The notes beneath the pieces were generated by a model. It searched no databases. It saw only the letters and a list, made by a program, of their open reading frames with translations, and was not told the origin of the DNA. Position numbers and translations under genes: made by a program. 64,000 nt of DNA from Aspidapion aeneum (lineage: Eukaryota > Arthropoda > Insecta > Coleoptera > Brentidae), in assembly GCA_963576565.1 (NCBI GenBank), contig OY755042.1, positions 96,776,185-96,840,184 on the forward strand. The letters are read 5' to 3'. Positions 1-11,600 of this stretch are shown one piece after another (the first letter of the stretch is position 1; each line of letters opens with the position of its first letter).

Positions 1-180
1 TGATCTTCTTGTGTTGAATTGACGCAAATGCAACTGGAAAAAGCAGCTCTATGCAATAAACATGTTAAATGCGCTGGCTATTTTAGGCAGCAGTGATCTT
101 TTGGAAGAATTTGAATTTAATAACAATAGGTACAAAAAAAAATTAATTTGCCACCAGCCCTCCTTCTCCCAAACATAAAC

Positions 181-324
181 CTTATTAGCTCACACATATA
201 CTATACTATAGTAGTGTGAGCTATGGTGATCCTAATTTTTTCGAGAAAAAAAAAGTTGCTCCGATTTCAAAATTTTTTATATATCTTTGCGTTTCAGATG
301 ATTTTGAAACTTTTTTGTTGCGCC

Positions 325-358
<34 letters not shown>

Positions 359-359
359 A

Positions 360-410
<51 letters not shown>

Positions 411-970
411 GTGTCTGTATGTCTGTCTGTAACGACCAACGCGCATAACTCAAAAACCGCTTGGCCGATTTTAATGAAATTTGGTACCTGGGCTGGGTCT
501 TGGGTCGAGATGGTCCCATTTAAAAATGAACAAAATCCACCGAACACAAACCAAATAAAAGGGTGGGGATAGATTTCAAAAATTAGAGTTTATGTGAAAA
601 TATGGCGTGTGTGATATCAAACGAAAGGTAATTGAGTCTGGAGTTAAACAAAATACATTTTAATTTATTTTAAAAAAAAGGGTGGGGGTATATTTAAAAA
701 ATTAGAGTTTAAGTGAAAATATGGCGTGTGTGATATCAAACGAAAGGTAATTAAGTCCGGAGTTCAACAAAATACATTTTAGTTTTTGTTTTTTTTAAGG
801 GTGGGGGTGGATTTCAAAAATTTGAGTTTAAGTCAAAACATGGCTTGTGTGGTATCAAACAAAAGGTAATTTAGTGTGGAGTTGAATAAAATATATTTCA
901 GTTTTTAGTTATATTAGCTCACATAACTATAGTACCTAGTGTGAGCTTAGGGGCCCATATATTGGCAGAG
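181..970 (+). repeat. Microsatellite-bearing dispersed repeat, copy 1
   Basis: The segment is bounded by two short hairpins that both read AGCTCACA...TGTGAGCT (about 187-222 and 915-950). Between them, in order, are a TCTG microsatellite (about 324-432, interrupted), a conserved leader containing ACCGCTTGGCCGATTTTAAT, and three tandem units of about 118 bp each starting near AGGGTGGGG (about 558, 678 and 799). A second copy in reverse orientation lies at 61816-63020 and shares both ends, so the whole block moves as one unit. No coding potential is seen; the Ser/Val/Cys-rich and Gln/Thr/Asp/Arg-rich open frames are translations of the microsatellite. The superfamily is not determined. The hairpin ends could fit a Helitron-like or other non-autonomous element, but this is a guess. 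Confidence 0.8.
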
Positions 971-2795
971 TATTTTTAAATTCTGATAATCAAAAGCTGC
1001 AACCATTTCTTACAAAATGCATCTGCGCAGCGCCAGTTTTTTTACAAATGTTACTTTATTTTTAAAAAATAATTGCCTGCGGCGCATTTTATAATCTTGT
1101 AATGCTAAATTTTAAAGCTCAGGTTTATTAAAACCAACAAAGATAAAAGATTTTGGTTTTTGCTGCCATTTTGGCGCTTTCCCTCGGAAATCCTGATCTT
1201 CGGCACCACCCTAAGCTGATAAATTAATAAAAAATGTTTTTTTATTAGCCTTGTTGTAGTTTTGCCTTTGTGTAAAATATGGACCGGTCGTCTATTTTTT
1301 CCCGGGCCGATTTGCAGTTCCCCATCCACTCCTGGAACATCTGCTCTTAAACTACGTGACTTGAGTACCAAATACTATATAGTAAGCCAAAAAAACCGGT
1401 CAATTTTTTTTATTATAACTTTTGAAATATACAATCGATTTTAATGGGACAAACTGCATTTGGCAGATCATTAATCTGTGTTTTGACTAAACATAATTTT
1501 TTTTCCGCCATCTCAAAATCCAAGATGGCGGACGAAATTAAATTATAGCCATCAAAGAGGCTCGTTTATTCTTATGTTGCGAACATGTTTTAATTAGTTT
1601 TTTAAATCAGCAAAAAAGCTGAATTCTTGTTACACAAAATCGGTTCGGTGGATCTAAAAAAAATGTTTTTGTTTCAACCATTGTTTTGAATATTATACGA
1701 TTGTCTTGCCAATTATGTCTGCATTTATTTCCTTATAAATTCATTACTACTGAACCGATTTTTATTAAATAAAAACGTCCTGGTGATAGTTGATTGCTTT
1801 TTAAAGATCATCATCAAAATTTATCGCCATCATACTAGATTCTTGAAAATGGCGTGTTTATTCTTATTTTATGAAAATGTTTTAGTCTTTTTTCATTTAT
1901 AGAAAAGCGCTACTTTTCCCCCGCATGATGCGAACATAAGTCCTCGCGGTTCTTGGTTGCTTTCAAACACATATGCATATTATTTTCATATAGTACGTAT
2001 TTTTTCAATACCCACGGTACCTTACGATGCATGATGCAAACATATTTGAAATAGCAAGATCAATTGACATAATTCTATTCTTTTTGCGGTCCGTAAGATA
2101 AAATGTCCTGATTGTTTATACTTTTAGACATGCATATTATTGTATTCATATATTCGTCACGTCATTTCATCGGCTCATAGTTGACAAAAACTTTATCTAT
2201 GTTAATTTGATATCTATGCATTTTTCGTATCTTTATTTCTGAATGTTTGCATCAAACGCCAGTCATTGTGTAAGTGGGTAACAGGGAGTATTACATTATT
2301 ACATATATGGAGTCTACTAGCTAATAGCTGCGTTCACATGTAGATTGTTAAGATGATTGTAACAGAGAGAAAAAAGTATGGGCGTTAAATGACGTATAGA
2401 ATTGTAATATGTAGGTACTTAGAAATTAATGCAGCAGTTACACCTTTAAGACAACAAGTAGTGCTAATTGAAGAAATTTTGCCTAACATCTTTTGCGCAA
2501 TTTTAAAATGTCTGAAAAATTACAAACATCTTACTACCTTGGTAACTTGCTAAAAAGGTATGGTATCGTTTAGCACATCAATTTTGCATAGGCATTTATC
2601 GTGTGTAACATCTCTTAAGAAATGGATATTTCTCGCAGATAATTATCACATGCCATATTCGGATGAATCAAGAAAATCAAACAACGATGAAGAGTTTTGC
2701 ATTTGTTTATTTTCAATACACGATTTGTTTCACCAACAAAAAATATCATTAACCTGAATAGTGCAAAAAATTTGAAAACGTTCTCCGTTTTCGGT
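971..2795. other. Intergenic or intronic DNA without a recognised gene
   Basis: AT-rich sequence with only short open frames. A GC-richer patch at 1260-1360 is open on both strands but matches nothing I recognise. A hairpin at about 1507-1534 has perfect arms CCGCCATCT/AGATGGCGG around a nine-base loop. Upstream exons of the gene ending at 11600 could lie here, but I could not pick one out. Confidence 0.4.
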
Positions 2796-4495
2796 CTTGA
2801 AGCAAATCGTATTATTTTTTGGCTACAGACCATTTCCCCCCTACTTCATCCACGCCGAATCCGAATATCTCTGTTGCCAACTCGAAATATCGACAGGGAT
2901 GGAGAAAATCTCCCCAAACCCCCAAAAACCTGTTTTTTTTTCAGTTTTATTCAATTTTCTCGAAAACTAACCTTTTTATCAAAAATTGCAAAGAACAGTG
3001 TGGGTCGATAAAGTTAGGAAAAGAAAGTAGCTCTTCAGTGGCGTCTGTAAATGGGGATTATTTTGAAAAAATATGTTTATTATAGCTTTAAAAAAAATGT
3101 GTAGTATACTTTATTGTAGAAAATATAATTTTCTTTTAAAAGCTCTGTTATAATGTTGGGTTTATGTAACAGGAAAATCGCCAGGGGCGTACATATAACT
3201 TTTTTTCAAAAATAACCAAAATAATTAATTTTTGCTACATATTTTATGTATTTTTAAAGAAAAATAAGCTTCTTGGAAAAACAAACTTTTTAACGTCTAT
3301 CTTTTGTTTGTAAAAAATTTTACATTTTTGTTAAGTTTTAAGTAACCTAATATACGGACGTCCCTGGAGAGTTAGTCATATTTTTCTCACATTCTGTGAT
3401 ACATTGTTTAAAACAAAATTCCATTATCCACCGAAAAGTTAGGAAGACACTTTGTCGCAAAAAGCTTAGTTTTTAAGAAAATTGGATAAAACATGTAAAA
3501 AAATTAATTAGTTTGGGTGATTTTAAATAATACTTTAAATTAGGGACACCACTGGAGCGGTAACTATAAAATAACTTTTACTTTATAATACATTTTTTGA
3601 ATGAAAATTTTATTGTCTATGATGAACTGAAGAATACTTTTTTTAATAAAGAGGTTGGTTTTTACCGAAATTAAATAAGACGTGTGAAAAACATGTTTTA
3701 ATGACTTTTTTAATGCACCCCCATTTACAAACGTCGCTGGAGAGTTTGTTAAAAGTCAAACCGCACCAAATTTTTGTTAAAAAGGGAATTTTACTACAAT
3801 AAAGTATTTTATTAATTTTTTCATATTAAGCTTTGTTTCTGAGAAAATTAGGTAAAACCTATAACAAAAATGCTGTATTTTCTGTTTTTTTTTTTAATTC
3901 AATTAATTTACGGATGCCCCTAAAGTTTTAATTATAATACCAATCAAATCATGTTATAATTCGTTTTAAACAAAATTTTATTACTATAATAAAAAATAAC
4001 ACGTGTTTTCTTGTAGACATTAGTTTAAAAAAAAATTGAATAAATCTTGGGAAAAACATGGACATTTTTTCAACTTTTTTAAATTAGCTTAAAAAACGGA
4101 CGCCGCTGGAGAGTTTGTTATCAGCCTAGCTCCATTGAATTATATCTTGTTAGAAAGGGAATTTTATTGTCTACAAAAATCTCATATGTTCAGATTTTGG
4201 GGGTCTGGTAGAGTTTTTGGAGGTTTTTTCAGCGATTTAACGAAAAACTTAGATGATATTCTTTTTAGCTATATAAATATATATTTTGAATGTACACCTG
4301 TGTCAATTTGGGCTTTACAGCGGCAATTAAAAATTTTGTTTGCTGTTCTCGGGTTTCACCGCCATCTTGGCCACCATCTTGAATATCTCCGCCCCCGTCA
4401 ACATTTCGAAGTGGCAACAGGGAAAATCGCTTTCAGCGGGGTCGAAATAGGGGGAATTAACCATTTGCCAAAAAGTAAATAAAATGCTTCTAGTA
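2795..4495. mobile_element. Inverted-arm element enclosing a ~185-bp tandem array
   Basis: The left arm (about 2795-2970) and right arm (about 4170-4495) are imperfect inverted repeats. Both contain a TTTTTGGC block, a CTGTTGCCA(A/C)(T)TCGAAAT block and a GGGGG/TTTTTGGAG-type block in mirrored order. Between them a diverged tandem array has units starting near 3041, 3182, 3354, 3543, 3730, 3911 and 4097. Most spacings are 172-189 bp; the first is about 141. Each unit opens with a variant of ACGGACGCCGCTGGAGAGTT, continues with AATTTTATTGTCTACAA and ends near AAGCTTAGTTTTTGAGAAAA. A related array is at 23640-24590. No transposase frame is present. Arm edges are approximate and no clear target duplication was found. 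Confidence 0.65.
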
Positions 4496-5235
4496 AGTGG
4501 ATTTTCCAAAATCTTGCCTTAACTAGAATCAGCTTTATAAATTTAACAAGTTGGGAAAGTATCTATAATATAAGGGTGTATCTTCACATGAGATTGATTG
4601 TTATAAAAAATGTAAAGCGGATAATATTGTAGGGTTCTTTGATCCCATTATTTTTCAAGATGACATCAAATTGTGTACCCCGCTAGATTGTCGCGCGATA
4701 ATCACTTTACTTGGTTTACTTGGTAGAGTCGGGCACTTTTTGAATTGCCGTTTAATTTTTTTTCTGTCAAAATTAATCAAATTAAGAAAAAACAAAGAGG
4801 TAATGTTCACAATTTTTCTATTTTGGTTCAAACTACTTTTCCAAATTTTAAATAGAAATTTTTTTTATTTTCCAGGGCGGCAATTTAAAAAGTCCCCGAC
4901 ACAATCACTTCACTAAGTAGTAACACTCAGCAGGCTTACTTCTACCAACTATGGTATTGAAAAGGCCGTAGACTAATGTATATTGCTATCGTCACATCTA
5001 TTCACCATCTATTAGATATATTAGAAGCTTTCTGTCAATTAAAATTGCTCATGCTTAAGGCGTTGATAGCCATTGCCATAAATAGCCTCATTTTTAAGAG
5101 AGTTGGAGCTGAGGCGCAACGTCTATTAGCCAATTCTTGTGGGAACAAAAAACCACTACCGGAAATTCATCAAAACAAGGCATTAGCAAAACCGTATGCG
5201 GCCAAAAAAAAATTGGTAATAATTGGACATAAACA
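4496..5235. other. Gap without a recognised gene
   Basis: Two open frames of about 80-90 codons occur on the plus strand (4671-4916 and 4976-5254). Neither resembles a known family, and there are no convincing splice signals. I see nothing else. Confidence 0.35.
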
Positions 5236-5321
5236 GAACCAAAGTTTTGCATAACGTCTTTTCTCAAAACCGGACAAAATCATGGCTTCTGTATTTTTTA
5301 CATCAAGAAAAGCGGTTTTGA

Positions 5322-5585
5322 CTGGGGGTGATCCAGGATTTCAGGGGAAAAGGGGCCAAAGTGGTTTAAAACGTAAAAAAATGTTTGCGGCGGGTTTAAA
5401 AGGTTTAAATTGTGAAATTTAGTATTAAAAAAAATTAATTGCGCTGCAGACTACATTTTTTTTTAAAAATAGAGGCAGATTTTGTGACAAAATTTAAATA
5501 AGTGACGCTACAGAACTGAAAAATTTGTCTTATGTCTGTGAGCGGGGTGCCCGGGATCCTCTGGCCCCTCCTGGATCCGCTACTG
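5322..5585. mobile_element. hAT-like MITE with GGATCC-containing ends
   Basis: The right end reads TCCTGGATCCGCTACTG and the left end carries the inverted match GTGATCCAGGA. The element is about 264 bp. Flanking 8-bp sequences GGTTTTGA (5314-5321) and GGTTTAGA (5586-5593) match at 7 of 8 positions, as expected of an aged hAT-type target duplication. There is no coding sequence. The left terminal bases have diverged, so the exact start is slightly uncertain. Confidence 0.6.
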
Positions 5586-6587
5586 GGTTTAGATACTGCT
5601 ATATAATGCAATTGAAGAGTTTTTCACCGCAACCTTTATAGCCTATTTTAAGCAACTAAAAAAAAAGCGAATTTTGCACTGCTATGCCGTATAAAAAAAG
5701 CCAATGGGGGCTGTTAATGGACCCTGAAGTAGGATTCTTTTGCGGTTAGTTGACCAATGAATTTAATTTCAGCCCATTCGCATGCAAACACGCAAAATAA
5801 AAAATGATAGGAGAGTTAATTTAAGGAAAAAAAGTAGATATTTCTATATTTCGCAATTGAAAAAATGGGATTTGGAATTGCCTTTTATTGCTCAATTTTA
5901 TTTGCAAGTGTCTTCTTCTAACTCACACGACATCCTAGTACTGATCAATGGATCTGCCGTATACTGCATAGCAATACAAAATCCGATCTTCTTTGGATGC
6001 TTAAAATGTGCTATAGAGGTTGCAATTGTATAGCAGTATCAGCACCGCTATTATTTAAATGAACAACACACAAGCCCCTTTATTTGACGTTTTCCTTTAT
6101 GATTTTGTCCGGTTTTGAGAAAAGACGTTTTATAATAAAGTGTGGGGATCCGAGACGAACAAAATATTTTAAAAAAAGCTCTGTTTATTTGTAATGTGGG
6201 CCCCCATAGTTTTTCATAACGGACAAATAAAAAATCGTCTAAGATAATAAAGGAACACTGCATAACAGTCTTATGTTAAAAACGGAATTATTAATAACCG
6301 GAAATGATCAAAAACGTCATTCTTCAAAACAAGACAAGAGCAAAATCGAAGTTCTGTATAACGTCTTTTATCAAAACCGGACAAAATCTAAAAGGACGAG
6401 ATCATAAAAGAAGTTCGGGCCTAGCTTGTGACGTTCACCTAAAGAAGAGCGGTTTCTATGCAATTAAAGCGTCCTTCACTCCATTTTCTTTTACTGCCTT
6501 GCCTGATGAGAATGCCGTTTCTAAATAGGGAATGCTATAGCACATACGGCATTTTGATTAGGCAAGGCTCATCCTTAAAGGTGAGGT

Positions 6588-7535
6588 CCCACATAGCACA
6601 ATCACGTGTTTAACACGTAAAAAAGGCGTGAGAAAAAAGACGTTGATTTTAAAAGCTGCTAGAAAAAAACGCTTATTTCATATATGAAAACAAGCTCAAT
6701 AGGTCATTCATTAACGTTATAAAAAATAACGTTGCTAAAAACTGCGTTTTAATAACGCCTTTATCAAATTAAAACACCAATGTTTTTACGTTAGTTTCAA
6801 GTGATTTTTATCAACGTTAAAATCACCTTCTACCGAATATTTTTGAGATTTTACTAGAAGCATCGCCACCTATAGTCTGGATTTTTCACTTTGACGAAAT
6901 CTATCAAGCAGTGCTTTGGCCTCTAAACTCCAAGAACCTGTTAAGGGACTGATCCCTAATCCACGATCACGACGCATCTGTTATTAACCTGATAAAGACA
7001 CATTAATATTCTGTGAAAGTGTTTACTGTTCCTAAATCTTGTTTAGCTTTAAAAAAAAACATAATGTATATAGATAGATACATAGATAATTTGTCTTGCC
7101 TTGAACGTCATCTTTAAAATTGTCTTGAAGTGTTGTAGTCTTAAACTAGTGAACTTTTATAACTTGCTTTCGCATCTTTTTTAAGTTAAAAAAATGTTAT
7201 TAAAAAAACGTGACCAAAACAGACGCAGAAAGTCAGTGGGTTTGAGAAGTCTTAATCTAGTGGCCTTTTAGAATATGTTGTGGAGGACTTTTCAAGTGTG
7301 AATTTGGTACATGAAAATAACGAGGGTAAGAAACACGTTATATACACAGCACCAGAAACTTCAGCAAAAAGTACATTTTTATAGCTTGATTTCTCCTTGT
7401 TCTTAAATTATCTTTAAGCATGTAGATTTAACAAAATAAATATTACATGGTATGAGGTTGTTTTCAAGTAAAAAAAAACTTTGTTATTTTTGTTCACGTG
7501 AATTTAACGTTGATGTGATTTTTGTGCTATGTGGG
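6588..7535. mobile_element. Non-autonomous element with CCCACATAGCACAA ends
   Basis: The left end CCCACATAGCACAATCAC is mirrored at the right end by GTGATTTTTGTGCTATGTGGGG, giving an element of about 948 bp lying within the 5236-7985 inverted complex. Inner bases near both ends also include CACGTG and AACGTT in mirrored order. No open frame of note and no clear target duplication were found, so the superfamily is open. Confidence 0.6.
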
Positions 7536-7989
7536 GTGTTAAATCCCAGGTTGGGATTCATTTGTAATTAATTGACCAAGACGTTCGGTTCCATTAATAC
7601 CGATATGGGCCTCTCAAAAGAAGTACAGGGGAACTAATTAAAGGAAAAAAATAGACATTTTTATTTTTTTATGTATTTTTGGGTTCAACAATAACAATAT
7701 TATTTGTTTTCGATTGAAATTTGCCGCCAAACTTCCATGATACCGATTTGTATGAGAGGAAGAGAGACGGAACCAGTTTACATGAAAATAAAGAAGAGAG
7801 TTGCTCATGCTAGGCCCGGCCCCTTTTTATGATTTTGTCGGTTTTGATTTCCCCGGTTCTGATAAAAGACGTTATACTAAACTTTGATTTTGCTCATGTC
7901 TCGTTTTGATTATTGACGTTTTTGTATAATGTCCAGTTACTAATAATTCCATTTTTGCCATTGGACAGTTCAGCCGTGCAAAGTAAAAA

Positions 7990-9636
7990 CCTAGTAACTC
8001 GACTTACTCGAAAATGAGATTTTTATATCATTAAAATCGCCGTTAAAAACGGCGCCAGCCAGTTTTTTTAGAATGTGGCTATCTTGAAAAACAAGGAAGT
8101 TATGAAGTTAGTATGTAGTTAAATAAACTTCAAACTCTATTTCCCAAAACACTAGTTTTTGACTTACTATAGTTGATGTTGTAAATACGTGGCACCGCGT
8201 CATAGCTATGGTAAACCAAATTTTGCGGCATAATCTAAGTAAAGAAGCCTTAAAAAATTAGTGTTTCACTATGTACATGCAGTGTGCCGCTCGGGGTTTA
8301 ATGTTCGAATGATAAAACACTAAGACCTTTTAACGGAGAGATCAAATAGGTACTTACCTAATAAATAAAGTTCCGAAACCTAAAAGAGGATCCAAAATTA
8401 TATTAAAATGTGCGCAAACATTGATTTAGTTGCACAAACGGTAATTTGTTTTGTGAAAAGCTCCGTCATAATGTATTTCACATAAACAGTCAAAACAACG
8501 AATAATAAACGTCAAAGCCCGGCTAAATCAATAGTATGTTCGTAACAACCAGATAAGAGTACATATGTTCCTTTCTAATGAAATCTTTTAGAAGAAGACA
8601 TCAATAAAAAGCAAGTAAAATAGTAAGCTAATGACTAATTAGTGCGTTGCCTCATTTTGGGAATCAATATCAATAAAAAAATTAAAGGAGGTGCGTACCA
8701 CCACAAAGAAATTTAGTCTATGGTTATACCATTTTCATTCATGACGATGGATAGGGATTCGTTAATGTTAATGTTCGTAAATTTTAATTTGATGCCATTA
8801 TGAGCAAAATTTATCGCATAACAATGATGATTCTAATTCAATCCAAGCATGTAATTCAAATCATTATTTCCCATCTCGAACAGCAATGAAAAAGTGAAAG
8901 CCGAGGTACCTCTGTTCATCCGTCGTCGTTGCACTAAAGGTCATACCATAAGTTCTACGGTACTACTTTATAAACATACATAGTTAATTACATAAATATT
9001 ATTGTCAAGAACGTAACTTATTACTACCTACCCGCGCATTCGCGCAAGAACTAAGCGTAGCTTTACCAGAGCCGTACCCAGGAAAAAATTTTGAGGGGGG
9101 ATTGAAATATGCCCCTAAATTGATTGGCGTATTTTGCAAATTTTTTGTTTTGCTGAGAAATAACTCTTAACACTTTACCGACTATTTCGGGGGAGGGGGG
9201 TATTGATCCCCCAGGTACGATCTTAAGCTTGACTGTAGTGCTAAAAAAATTAATTTAATTTTTAATTTTGGTAAATAAAAACCTGGAAAAAGCAGTTTAC
9301 AATAAAAGAAATTTGCATAAAAAAAAGTTATAAAATCCACCTTCAAAAAGTCACATATTTGAAATACCCTTTAAATTTTCTAGATGCAGCTTGGTTTATA
9401 TACCAACAGGGTTTTTATCCTTAACTTAAAATTTCAGTGTGCGTCTCTCCACTACTGGTCCTATAAACACTCAAAAGTGCCCAATTTAAAATAACCCTGT
9501 ATATAATTACATAAACATTATTGTCCAACCCGTAACTTACAACCAACGCAAAAAAGATACTAAATAATTTCATAATTTTAATTTCTAAGACGAATTTCAA
9601 TCAACATTTTTCCTAACATACGATTTTTTCTTGCAG
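7990..9636 (+). other. Probable intron upstream of the 9637 exon
   Basis: No coding block is recognised. Because the exon at 9637 starts after a splice acceptor, this stretch is at least partly intron. A partial element end ACCCTGTA lies near 9494, and a repeat end with GTACCCAGG near 9070. Confidence 0.4.
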
Positions 9637-11600
9637 GTTTTGAATCCAAAGCACTAAAATATGGCGAAGAAGAAGATGTATTCGCTCTGCAACGTGCTGA
9701 AACTGGTGACATCAGGCTTAACCGAGACCATCAGGTTCAAAGTGTCAACCAAAAAAAAGATCCCTACCAACGACCTGTCAAGAAGGTTAACAATAATAAC
9801 TATAACGCCAATACCAATGCTAGAAATAACAACAATAACAATAATTTTAATACTAATAGAAATAGTAACAATAACAATAATAAAAGAAACGATGAGGAAA
9901 AAGAAATTTTCCAAAAATCAAGTTCTAGTAACTTCTTTAACAACAGAAACAATGGAAAAGAAAATGACGAGGATTATGACGACAACGTAAACGTTAACCA
10001 AAACAGTGATTTTGAGCAAAAACGGAAAATCGTAAGAAACCAACAGCGTCGACCTGCTCAGCAACAACAAAACTATAACAGACCAGAAACAACGACAACA
10101 TCAACCACCGCAGCACCAATTGTTCAACAAACCAGACGACCTCATCAAAGACCAACCGGTTTTGTAAACAACTTTGCTGGTAGTTACGCACCAACGACTA
10201 AAGCTCCAATTACACCTGCCGAAGAACCAACAACAGCTAATAACAACTTTAATACAAACTTTAGAAGAGCTGGAAATAATGTGCAAAGAAGACCAACAAC
10301 TCTTCCCCCAAACAATAATAATATTAATAACTTCCAACAGACAAACAACCAAAACTTTAACTCTCAAACTCCTGGTTACACAATAAGTACTCCTGCTCCT
10401 TTTAGTAGAGTTCAGAATACTCAGCCCCAGAGTTTTAATAACAACAAACCAACTACATATAAAAATAACCAATTTAGTAATAACCAATTCCAAAGTAGTA
10501 CATTAAAACCATCAGAAAACTACCAAAGTACACAGTCTTTGAACTTCAATTCAAACTACGATTTTTCAAAATCTACAAAACAACAATCTACAGATAATTA
10601 CCCATCAAACAACCCACAGTATTCCAAAACTACAAACTTAAACTATAATACTCCTAGTTATGCACCGTTTGATAAAAAACCAACTGGCATTAATTATAAA
10701 CCAACAACATTTTCGCCAAAAGCAAAAGCTTTTAGTGTAAGTGAAAACACACAAAATGTAAACAATGCTTTTCCAACAACCTTTTCGCCAAGAACTAACC
10801 AAGCATATAACCAGGTAGCTCAACAAACCAACAATAATCAAAATAGTAACTTTAATAACAATAATCAAAATGCGTTTACAACTACAACTCAAAAACCAAC
10901 GACCGCTCCATTTACTCAGTATACTCCAACAGTTCCAAAAATTAGTAGCACTACTCCTATTAATAAACCAGTAAACAGATATGATCATAGCCAGTATGAT
11001 GATGGGTCATACGATACGAAGTATGACTATACTGATAACAAAGATGATGAGTTCCTAAAAACTGCGCATAGTCAGAATATTGCCAATAGTAGAAATGAAT
11101 ATGAAAAAAGTTTAAAACAATCAACTGTGCAAACAACCAGTACTGAAAATTACCCTAAACAATTTCCTACGCAAGTAAATAGAAATAATAACCAAGCACA
11201 AAATAACTATAATAGCAGACCTTCTACCCAAAGGCAAAATGTCGCTGTTCAACAACAGAATATCAATACCCCTCCACCTCAAAGGGTAACTCAAAGCACA
11301 CAACAACAATATAATAACAATCCTTCACCTCAGAGGAATACCCCAAATTCTCAACAGCATACCAGGCAGAGTTCTGTTGCTCCTCAAACTCAAAGGATAA
11401 CTCAAAACACTCAACAACAATACAATAACAGTCCCGCAGTTCAGAGAAATACTCAAAATAGTTCACAGCAAAACAAGCAAAGTCCCAAAAAGTCAGTGAA
11501 GAAACCAAAGGACTATGATTATGCGTATTATGATAGTGCTTTGCCTGATGGTGATGACTATCAAATTGATGCTGATATCCAGAAAGAAAGAAGAAACTAA
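9637..11600 (+). CDS. Terminal coding exon of an Asn/Gln/Thr-rich, probably secreted protein
   Basis: The exon begins after a good acceptor (pyrimidine run then TTGCAG, 9631-9636). Two bases complete a codon, and the frame then stays open for 653 codons to TAA at 11598-11600. The first methionine of the long frame is internal, so the true N terminus lies in upstream exons not found here. The protein starts with a charged stretch (E-E-E-D, then Q/R rich), becomes an Asn-rich tract, then alternates Thr/Pro/Gln segments with TTSTTAAP-like mucin patches. An acidic Tyr/Asp segment lies at about 10975-11060. A tandem duplication of about 38 residues (about 11275-11480) repeats Q-R-(V/I)-T-Q-x-T-Q-Q-Q-Y-N-N. 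The C terminus is Lys-rich, then DYDYAYYD. No folded domain is visible. Composition and its convergent chitin-binding neighbour suggest an extracellular matrix or cuticle protein; this is inference. Polyadenylation signals (AATAAA) occur near 11918 and 11983. Confidence 0.8.

Larger units (their letters stand above)
5236..7985. repeat. Inverted-repeat complex with AACCGGACAAAATC motifs
   Basis: A block related to ACGTCTTTT(C/A)TCAAAACCGG followed by ACAAAATC occurs four times: near 5255 (+), 6100 (-), 6357 (+) and 7840 (-). The pair 6290-6425 and 7805-7970 are long imperfect inverted arms, both also containing AAAAACGTCA and GAGCAAAATC(G/A)AAGTT. The pair at 5240 and 6100 forms a shorter set. 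This looks like two related inverted-arm elements side by side, one interrupted by a smaller terminal-inverted-repeat element (6588-7535) and the other by a hAT-like MITE (5322-5585). No transposase coding is visible. Confidence 0.55.

Noticed and set aside
2930..4260. Regular repeats considered as a CRISPR-like array
   Set aside because: Units are about 185 bp and diverged along their whole length, with no short conserved repeat and unique spacers, in a eukaryotic context.
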